Under the pieces are notes generated by a model. The model was not told the DNA's origin and did not search any database. It saw only the letters and a list, made by a program, of their open reading frames with translations. Positions 1 through 5,153 of a stretch of DNA of 5,153 bases are shown in pieces (position 1 is the first letter of the stretch; each line of letters starts with the position of its first letter). Source of the stretch: Saprospiraceae bacterium (GTDB lineage Bacteria; Bacteroidota; Bacteroidia; Chitinophagales; Saprospiraceae); the NCBI GenBank assembly GCA_947441325.1, contig CANETR010000204.1, positions 1-5,153 of the forward strand, read 5' to 3'. The position numbers were made by a program, and so were the translations under genes.

Positions 1-1568
1 ATCGAACCGGTAATTTGTTCACTGATTCTAAAATCATTTAACTGTATTCCGTAGGCCGACAATTTCTTCAATGATGGATTTTTCTTAACTGCCTCCTGGA
101 TATCACTCAGCTTACGATTATTCGCCATAAACTCATTAGCCTTTGATTCAACCATGTCTTCCGTTTTGGTACTTGGTATGATGGGCTCTAAAATTACAGC
201 GAGCTTTAGACCTCTTTCTTTTCCAGTTCTAACTTCTGTGATTTGAACCAAATGTAAACCTTCATCAGATTGGATTATTTCGAAGCTATCTTTTTTACCT
301 ACGTGGAAAATATAGTCTTCAAAGCTTGCACCGTATGCATCGCCTTTTTTACGCCATCCAATATTTCCACCATTGTCGCGTGAAGTTCCATCCATTGTAT
401 TTTGAACTACTAAGCTATCAAAGTTAGCTTTATTAGCCTTGAGAAGTGTTCTTAAAGAATCTAAGAGTGTATAGTGCTGCTGAAGGCTTCCCATATCTCT
501 TCTGTTTGCAGCTCTAAAGATTTGACGACATTTTACTGAATCGGGCATATCTTTAGTTTCGACAATTTTAACTACCTTAAAATTACCCGCATTGTCCATA
601 TATGGACCATAAACATCACCTTTGCCTTTTCCGAATATTGATACTTTGTGAGTATCTCCGTCCATAAAATCAGCTTTGGTTGTAAATTTAAAATCGATTT
701 TACCTCTATTGCTACCTACAAAGGTTGTATCATTTTGAGCAACTTTGAAGTCCTCAGCTACCTTTTTCATTTTTTCTTCATATGAAGCGGTATCTTCGGC
801 TGTAGGAAAAACGTCAAAAATTACATAATCCAGAGACACATTTGCTTCTCTTTCGTATTTCTTTGCATTTTCTTTGATATAAGACTTCATCTCTTCATCC
901 GAAACTTTCACTTCGCTGTTAGGAACATCGGCGAACATCACACGAACATAATTAAAATCATACATTCTGTTATTCCTAGTGTACTCTGAGTTTGTAAGCC
1001 AGGTTGGAGAATAATTAGATTTTGAAAGCATGTTAATATACTTAGAAGACATACGCTCAACGATAGCTCTCTTCTCAATAGTTTTCCAAATTCCAAGAAA
1101 CTCTCTTTCCTTGTCATTCATTTCGGAAGAAGATTTTTGTGAAATCTGGAGATATTGATTGCGTTGCTGTTCTCTTGTAGCACGGTCTGCTTGACCACCA
1201 AGTGCCTGAATAAATACTGAACTTGGATTCTCGTCGCTCAGATACATATCCTCTAGTTCTTTATCGGAAATATTAATACCCAATTTTTTAGACTGGATTT
1301 TAAAAATCATATCCGTTACAATTTCTTTCCAGGCAAAAGCTCTGGTCTGTTCATCATTTTTAGCTCCCATGCGCTCATAGTCGCTGATGTATTCTTCGAA
1401 ATCATCACGGGTGATATCAATACCGTTTACAGAGCCTAAGATATTGCTTGGACCACCAAAACCACGCCCCATTGAACTCACGTCCATAAAGAGGAAACCA
1501 AAAACCGCAGTGACGATTAACACCATCATCAACACACCATATTGTCTAATTCTTCCGAGTAAAGCCAT
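1..1568 (-). CDS. PpiD/SurA-like membrane-anchored peptidylprolyl isomerase or chaperone (C-terminus off the left edge)
   Basis: This is a predicted periplasmic folding factor held in the inner membrane by an N-terminal helix; 522 codons are visible and no stop is reached. The protein starts MALLGRIRQYG, followed by a hydrophobic helix at about residues 10-28. A SurA/PpiD-type N-terminal chaperone region follows, with the usual V-N-G step at residues 47-49 and a long charged helical part to about 340. A parvulin-type rotamase domain spans about 344-446. It is recognised by G400-G401-N-I-G404-W405 and by G437-L438-H439, which corresponds to the family's G-Y-H. The first conserved histidine of the domain is Q349 here (C347-R348-Q349-I350). 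Bacteroidota relatives are usually about 700 residues, so perhaps a quarter is missing. The start at 1568 is chosen because the membrane anchor follows at once and a promoter lies just upstream. The domain assignment is secure; active isomerisation is not shown. Confidence 0.88.
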   Translation of the reverse strand, partial: MALLGRIRQYGVLMMVLIVTAVFGFLFMDVSSMGRGFGGPSNILGSVNGIDITRDDFEEYISDYERMGAKNDEQTRAFAWKEIVTDMIFKIQSKKLGINISDKELEDMYLSDENPSSVFIQALGGQADRATREQQRNQYLQISQKSSSEMNDKEREFLGIWKTIEKRAIVERMSSKYINMLSKSNYSPTWLTNSEYTRNNRMYDFNYVRVMFADVPNSEVKVSDEEMKSYIKENAKKYEREANVSLDYVIFDVFPTAEDTASYEEKMKKVAEDFKVAQNDTTFVGSNRGKIDFKFTTKADFMDGDTHKVSIFGKGKGDVYGPYMDNAGNFKVVKIVETKDMPDSVKCRQIFRAANRRDMGSLQQHYTLLDSLRTLLKANKANFDSLVVQNTMDGTSRDNGGNIGWRKKGDAYGASFEDYIFHVGKKDSFEIIQSDEGLHLVQITEVRTGKERGLKLAVILEPIIPSTKTEDMVESKANEFMANNRKLSDIQEAVKKNPSLKKLSAYGIQLNDFRISEQITGS

Positions 1569-1619
1569 AATTTATTTATTTTTAACAACTTAGCTATTCT
1601 ATTTTTACAAAAATGCCTG

Positions 1620-1652
1620 CAAAAATAATCATTTTATCAATATAGTCACAAA
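1620..1652 (-). promoter_or_regulatory. Bacteroidota-type promoter for the PpiD-like gene
   Basis: Read on the minus strand, TTTG (1652-1649) is followed after 21 bases by TATTTTTG (1627-1620). This matches the Bacteroidota housekeeping sigma consensus TTTG, about 19-21 bases, TAnnTTTG at every fixed position. Transcription would begin near 1612, giving a leader of about 44 bases before the start at 1568. The leader is A/T-rich just before the ATG and has no Shine-Dalgarno match, as is usual in this phylum. The promoter begins only a few bases past the terminator of the upstream operon, so the gene is probably transcribed separately. The site is predicted from sequence only. Confidence 0.6.
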
Positions 1653-1659
1653 TATTAGC

Positions 1660-1697
1660 AAAAAAAAAGCCGACTGAATGAATTAAATTTAGTCGGC
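1660..1697 (-). terminator. Intrinsic terminator of the tolC-like/adaptor operon
   Basis: On the minus strand GCCGACT (1697-1691) pairs perfectly with AGTCGGC (1675-1669), a GC-rich 7-base-pair stem with a 15-base loop. Nine T residues follow immediately (1668-1660). It starts 20 bases after the adaptor stop codon. The hairpin plus T-run in this orientation is a textbook rho-independent terminator and marks the end of the two-gene operon. Confidence 0.88.
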
Positions 1698-1717
1698 ATG
1701 TATTTTACGTAACTTAA

Positions 1718-3091
1718 TTATTTTGAAGCGGGTGCTTTTTTCGATTCTTCATACAGTTCTTCTTCTTTGATAGCTTTAATTTTAGAACCGGATTTTAACT
1801 TTTTGGAAATTGCTTCGTAAGGCGCCGAGACTATTTTTTCACCCTGCTTAATTCCTGAGACAATTTGTATATATTCATCGTCCTGGATACCAGTTTTGAC
1901 TTCCTTCATAACAACACTATCTCCCTGCTGTACAAAAACATATTCTTTTAGCATAGCTTCTTTGCCGTTGGTAGCTTCCTCTTCATTCCCTGCTTTTTTA
2001 TTGTACTCTTTCTTTTTACTTTCCATTTCATCTTCTCTAGCAGTTACAGATGCAATTGGAACGGTAAGAATATTATTGATCGTATTGGTACGAACTTCTA
2101 CAGAGGCTGAAAGTCCCGCTCTAAATGGGGGTTTATCATCGCTAATTTGAAGATCTTTGTAGGAGGTCTGAGACATCAAGACCCTTACTTCAAAATTAGT
2201 AACCTGATCTGAGGTCAATTGTATTGCACTCAGGTTATTGGCAGTATTTGCAATTCTTGTAACAAGACCCCAAAACTTACGACCAGGATAGGCATCTAGC
2301 TCAATATCGGCAGTGTCGCCCATAGACACGTTCAAAATGTCTCTTTCGTTCACATCTACCCTCACTTCAATTGAATTTAAATTTGCAATATTCATGATTG
2401 GTGTGCCTGCCATTTGAATGGTACCTACAACCTGCTCTCCTTTCTTCTTGTTGATTTTAGTAACCACGCCCGACATCGGTGCGTAAATGTAAGTTTGTGA
2501 CAAGTTTTTCTTCTGCTCTTTTACAGTTGCATCGGTACTCTGCACATTGTACCTTGCAGAGAGAATGCTTTTTTCAACTGCTTGTATGTTTGCCTCAATA
2601 GATTTATAATTGGTTTCAGAAACCTCATATTCTGCTTTTGAAATGACTCCATCTGAAAGCAACTGACGATTTCTGTCCATGATGATTTTTGCATTGCGGA
2701 GTTGAACCTCTAGCTGTTCTTTTTGAGCTTTTATATTATCGAGTTGAGCTCTTGCCGAATTTGAAGTAGCCTCTGCCCTTTCAACAATGGAGGCCAATGC
2801 CTCAGGGTCTATTTTTGCAAGCAACTGTCCTTCTTTTACATTTTGACCAACTTCTACCAAAAGTTCTACAATGGTACCTGATACATTTGATGAAATTTCC
2901 ACCTCGGTTGCCGGGAAGAGTTTGCCGCTGGCATAAACTGTTTCCACAATTGAGCGACTCAAGCTTTCCTGAACAACAACTTTCGTTGAATTATCCTTTG
3001 GTCCCTTTAGGAAAAAGTATAACATAGTACCTACAAGCAATACTGCTAAAATAATCCACAATAGGGATCTTCTCTTTTTTTTCTTTGCCAT
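1718..3091 (-). CDS. HlyD/MacA-type periplasmic adaptor (membrane fusion) protein
   Basis: This 457-residue adaptor bridges an inner-membrane pump and a TolC-type channel. It has a lysine/arginine-rich cytoplasmic start (residues 3-8) and one membrane anchor (about 9-28). The first lipoyl half-motif (72-95, G-T-I-V ... L-L-A-K-I-D) precedes a coiled-coil hairpin (about 98-199). The second lipoyl half (204-221, A-P-M-S-G-V-V) follows, then a beta-barrel domain (about 240-335) and a membrane-proximal domain (about 340-430). The hairpin tip carries R140, L144 and S151, fitting the RxxxLxxxxxxS motif known from AcrA and MacA for docking on TolC. A lysine/glutamate-rich insert lies at 352-382 and the C-terminal tail (430-457) is also strongly charged. 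Domain order resembles adaptors of MacAB-type ABC pumps and of RND pumps, and sequence alone does not decide between them. It lies 28 bases after the TolC-like gene, clearly in one operon, and is followed by a strong terminator with no pump gene. The start is supported by the positive-inside anchor. Confidence 0.9.
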   Translation of the reverse strand: MAKKKKRRSLLWIILAVLLVGTMLYFFLKGPKDNSTKVVVQESLSRSIVETVYASGKLFPATEVEISSNVSGTIVELLVEVGQNVKEGQLLAKIDPEALASIVERAEATSNSARAQLDNIKAQKEQLEVQLRNAKIIMDRNRQLLSDGVISKAEYEVSETNYKSIEANIQAVEKSILSARYNVQSTDATVKEQKKNLSQTYIYAPMSGVVTKINKKKGEQVVGTIQMAGTPIMNIANLNSIEVRVDVNERDILNVSMGDTADIELDAYPGRKFWGLVTRIANTANNLSAIQLTSDQVTNFEVRVLMSQTSYKDLQISDDKPPFRAGLSASVEVRTNTINNILTVPIASVTAREDEMESKKKEYNKKAGNEEEATNGKEAMLKEYVFVQQGDSVVMKEVKTGIQDDEYIQIVSGIKQGEKIVSAPYEAISKKLKSGSKIKAIKEEELYEESKKAPASK

Positions 3092-3119
3092 TTTATATCG
3101 TTTTTAGTTCTATTCCTGT

Positions 3120-4550
3120 TTAATTATTGTCTATCAATTTTATACCTCTGTAGAAATCCAATACCTTAAGCTTGAAGATATAATCATATTTAGCTTGAAT
3201 CAAGGTAGACTCTGCACTGACCAACATATTTTGAACGCTGACCATTTCAAAGGCATTAACAACACCTAAGTCGAAACGTTTCTTAGTATTTTCGGAAGAT
3301 GCTTTTGTCGCTTTAAGCGATTTTTCAGCAACTGAATAGCTTTTGGCCGCAGCACGAACATCATTGATTGATCTTTGTATATCGGTTTTGAGTTGATTTT
3401 CTGCTGTAAGAGTATTCATTTTAGAAATTCTAACAGCAAGCTCTGCTCTTTGAATTGCTATTCTTGTTTGAAGTCCATTGAATAATGGCACATTCATATT
3501 TACACCCAAATTTGAGTAAATATTGTTGCCAATTTGCTTGAAATATGGTATTGTAGCTCCCTCAACAGGTATAGAAATTGGGAAACCTACTGGCACACTG
3601 AAACCAAAAATGTCGAGATTGATGGTTTGCGTTTGTTGTTCAATCGTACGATCTTTAGCAGCTGAAGAAAAATTTGTAAAGACCGATGCGTAGGCAGAAA
3701 TAGTTGGTTGCAAAGCACCTTTGGCAATTCTAATACCCATTTCGGCACTTTGCTCACGTAACCTGGCAGCCAAGATATTAGGCATTCTTGTTCCTGCTTC
3801 TGCGTAAACATCTTCGAGTGTGTAGCTTTGCAAAAGTTCCGGAATCTGTGCATCCATTTTCTCCAGGCTGATATTTTTTGATGGATCCATATTCATTAGC
3901 ACTTTGAGATTCATATATGCCATCTCTAGTGCATTTTCTGCGTTTACTACAGCCTGCTCATTTCTGGCAATTTGAGCTTCAAGGTCGAAACGGTTGTTTT
4001 CAGGAACTGTTCCTGCCTTTATAAGCTTAAGGCTTTGGTTTAATTGTGCTTCTGAAAGTTTTACCTGCTCTTTGAGGACTGCAATCTGCTCTTCTGTCAA
4101 TAAAATTGACAAATAAGCTTGGGATACCGTTAAAGCGATATTGTCCATAATTTGAGCCGCATCCTTTTCTCCTGCCTGAACATCAATCTCAGATTGTTTT
4201 GACCTGTTTTTTAATTGCAAGCCTGTGTAAATTGGCTGGCCGATGTTTACAGAAAATTGAGAAGACTGTGTTGCCTGATTTACATATTGGTAAGAGGTAA
4301 AGTCAATAGAGCGACCAAAATTCCCGCCATGTCTCAATGATGCATTCGCAGTGGGTGCTATAGCCCATTTTGCCTGTTTTTCAGATAATTTATTTTGCAG
4401 AATATTCAGTTCTGCCTGTTTTACCTGAAGGTTATTTTTTAATGCAAATTCCACGCAGGCTTTGAGATCCATCATTTCAGCATCTTGAGCATAAGCATGC
4501 TTTGAACAGAAAAATATGGCGCCCAGGAATAATATTTTGAAGATTCTCAT
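3120..4550 (-). CDS. TolC-like outer-membrane efflux channel protein
   Basis: This 476-residue protein is a member of the outer-membrane efflux protein (OEP/TolC) family, which forms trimeric barrels with a long periplasmic alpha-helical tunnel. A Sec signal peptide is visible: MRIFK, a hydrophobic core at about 6-15, and a probable type I cleavage site after A-Y-A (19-21). The internal pseudo-repeat typical of the family can be seen twice. Beta-strand turns occur at P106-I-Y-T-G110 and P355-L-F-N-G359. Helix returns occur at K178-A-G-T-V182 with N-R-F-D-L just after, and at R425-F-D-L-G-V-V431 with F-E-M-V following. Long amphipathic, A/Q/E/K-rich helices fill about 115-215 and 361-460. The stretch at 296-342 before the second beta turn is long and rich in glycine, proline and isoleucine, probably an extended surface loop. 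Length is normal for the family. It is the first gene of an operon with the adaptor. Substrate is unknown. Confidence 0.92.
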   Translation of the reverse strand: MRIFKILFLGAIFFCSKHAYAQDAEMMDLKACVEFALKNNLQVKQAELNILQNKLSEKQAKWAIAPTANASLRHGGNFGRSIDFTSYQYVNQATQSSQFSVNIGQPIYTGLQLKNRSKQSEIDVQAGEKDAAQIMDNIALTVSQAYLSILLTEEQIAVLKEQVKLSEAQLNQSLKLIKAGTVPENNRFDLEAQIARNEQAVVNAENALEMAYMNLKVLMNMDPSKNISLEKMDAQIPELLQSYTLEDVYAEAGTRMPNILAARLREQSAEMGIRIAKGALQPTISAYASVFTNFSSAAKDRTIEQQTQTINLDIFGFSVPVGFPISIPVEGATIPYFKQIGNNIYSNLGVNMNVPLFNGLQTRIAIQRAELAVRISKMNTLTAENQLKTDIQRSINDVRAAAKSYSVAEKSLKATKASSENTKKRFDLGVVNAFEMVSVQNMLVSAESTLIQAKYDYIFKLKVLDFYRGIKLIDNN

Positions 4551-4603
4551 ACGAACTATGAATTTGTTTAACGTAACTTGTCGTCAATATTTGAAACATT
4601 GAG

Positions 4604-4611
4604 CAAATCTA
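4604..4611 (-). promoter_or_regulatory. Candidate -7 element for the tolC-like operon
   Basis: Read on the minus strand this is TAGATTTG, an exact match to the Bacteroidota -7 consensus TAnnTTTG. Transcription would start near 4597, leaving a leader of about 46 bases before the ATG at 4550. No TTTG occurs at the expected 19-21 bases upstream; the nearest one is 33 bases away. It is therefore either a weak or regulated promoter or a chance match. Confidence 0.35.
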
Positions 4612-4626
4612 CATGATTTAGTGTTA

Positions 4627-4658
4627 GTTGCCGCTCATTTTCGACAAAAGTACTTTTA
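4627..4658 (+). promoter_or_regulatory. Candidate promoter for tadA
   Basis: On the plus strand GTTG (4627-4630) is followed after 20 bases by TACTTTTA (4651-4658). Each box has one mismatch to the Bacteroidota consensus (TTTG and TAnnTTTG), and the spacing is right. Transcription would begin near 4665, about 50 bases before the tadA start. The evidence is a two-mismatch match in AT-rich DNA, so it is tentative. Confidence 0.3.
4646..4657. repeat. 12-base perfect palindrome between divergent genes
   Basis: AAAAGTACTTTT is a perfect inverted repeat lying about midway between the tolC-like gene and tadA. It overlaps a candidate -7 box on each strand: TACTTTTG on minus (4652-4645, an exact TAnnTTTG match) and TACTTTTA on plus (4651-4658). 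It could be an operator for a dimeric regulator, or simply two back-to-back promoter boxes. In AT-rich DNA a chance palindrome is possible. Confidence 0.4.
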
Positions 4659-4715
4659 AAAAAGATAATATTTATTGATTAAAGTTCATTCTACTCAAAT
4701 TAAAACCAAAATAAT

Positions 4716-5153
4716 ATGTTCAGCATACATACTGACGAGTATTTTATGAAAGAAGCTTTTAAGGAAGCACAAAAAGCATTCGAAGCAGGTGAAATACCCG
4801 TTGGAGCAGTTATTGTCTGTCAAAATATGATAATTGCAAGAACGCATAATATGACTGAGTTACTCTGTGACGTTACGGCTCATGCTGAAATTTTGGCTAT
4901 AACTGCTGCCGCCGAAGCTTTAGGAAGCAAATATCTGAATGAGTGCATCCTCTATGTCACATTAGAACCCTGTGTTATGTGTGCGGGTGCATCGGCTTGG
5001 GCCCAAATGGAAAGAATTGTATATGCGGCTGCCGATGACAAAAAAGGATATTTAAAATTAGCTCCAGACTGTTTGCATCCCAAAACTAAAATAGAATATG
5101 GACTTATGGAAAAAGAAAGTCGTGAACTTCTTTTAAGTTTTTTCAAAGCAAGA
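4716..5153 (+). CDS. tadA: tRNA adenosine(34) deaminase TadA (extreme C-terminus off the right edge)
   Basis: TadA is a cytoplasmic zinc enzyme that converts adenosine to inosine at wobble position 34 of tRNA-Arg(ACG), letting one tRNA read CGU, CGC and CGA. The sequence shows the full cytidine/deoxycytidylate deaminase core. H56-A57-E58 supplies a zinc ligand and the proton-shuttling glutamate, and P85-C86-V-M-C89 supplies the other two zinc ligands. A-G-A follows at 90-92. The substrate-loop asparagine N45, the T54-A55-H56 context and the tail H121-P-K-T-K125 are typical of TadA rather than of free-base or riboflavin deaminases. All 146 visible codons are open and no stop is reached. Family length is about 145-160, so only a few residues should be missing. 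The start at 4716 (MFSIHTDEYFM) is preferred over the in-frame ATG at 4746 because Bacteroidota TadA proteins typically begin with a similar MFS-x-x-x-DEYFM segment. It is divergent from the efflux operon and functionally unrelated to it. Confidence 0.95.
   Translation, partial: MFSIHTDEYFMKEAFKEAQKAFEAGEIPVGAVIVCQNMIIARTHNMTELLCDVTAHAEILAITAAAEALGSKYLNECILYVTLEPCVMCAGASAWAQMERIVYAAADDKKGYLKLAPDCLHPKTKIEYGLMEKESRELLLSFFKAR

Noticed and set aside
1387..1593. Plus-strand open frame of 68 codons
   Set aside because: It lies antisense to the start of the PpiD-like gene, whose frame has clear domain motifs; the translated product resembles no known family.
1896..2150. Plus-strand open frame of 84 codons
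   Set aside because: It is antisense to the adaptor's beta-barrel and membrane-proximal region; the serine/leucine-rich composition is what the complementary strand of this gene would give.
2797..3027. Plus-strand open frame of 76 codons
   Set aside because: It is the complementary strand of the adaptor's N-terminal lipoyl region and shows no independent start signal or family motif.
3075..3082. Run of eight A residues (minus strand) in codons 3-6 of the adaptor, suggesting slippage or frameshifting
   Set aside because: It simply encodes the lysine-rich positive-inside segment before the membrane anchor, and the full-length frame is intact. No alternative frame of note follows.
3587..3853. 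Minus-strand open frame of 88 codons
   Set aside because: It is an out-of-frame reading wholly inside the TolC-like gene on the same strand, with no recognisable motif.
4578..4647. Inverted repeat TTGTCG / CGACAA about 58 bases apart in the divergent region
   Set aside because: Six-base arms at this distance are expected by chance and fit no known operator pattern.
4746..4748. Alternative in-frame ATG for tadA
   Set aside because: Starting here would remove the MFS-x-x-x-DEY segment that I recall as typical of Bacteroidota TadA proteins.
4952..5146. Minus-strand open frame of 64 codons
   Set aside because: It lies antisense to tadA over the zinc-site coding region, where the tadA frame is unambiguous.

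Overview
The window reads as an ordinary chromosomal segment from a member of the Bacteroidota. The DNA is AT-rich and no Shine-Dalgarno sequence sits at a useful distance from the starts. Several promoter-like sites match the Bacteroidota sigma consensus (TTTG, about 20 bases, TAnnTTTG). All four proteins look like Bacteroidota versions of their families. The genus cannot be fixed from this sequence alone.

Layout from left to right: (1) Positions 1-1568, minus strand: most of a membrane-anchored, PpiD/SurA-like periplasmic folding factor with a parvulin domain; its C-terminus lies beyond the left edge. (2) Positions 1569-1717: a short intergenic stretch with a good Bacteroidota-type promoter for that gene and, just beyond it, a strong intrinsic terminator for the operon upstream. 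(3) Positions 1718-4550, minus strand: a two-gene operon. It has a TolC-like outer-membrane channel first and an HlyD/MacA-type periplasmic adaptor second, 28 bases apart. (4) Positions 4551-4715: a divergent intergenic region with candidate promoter elements for both directions, including a 12-base perfect palindrome. (5) Positions 4716-5153, plus strand: nearly all of tadA, the tRNA adenosine deaminase, running off the right edge.

The adaptor and channel should form the periplasmic and outer-membrane parts of a tripartite export machine. The adaptor carries the hairpin-tip motif used to dock onto TolC-type channels. No inner-membrane pump (ABC, RND or MFS) is present, and the operon ends in a terminator, so the pump must be encoded elsewhere. 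The PpiD-like gene has its own promoter and would act on envelope proteins at the periplasmic face of the inner membrane. TadA is an unrelated housekeeping enzyme. No mobile element, CRISPR array, RNA gene or gene-free stretch over 300 bases was seen. I found no convincing new biological system; the findings are modest points about domain details and regulation.
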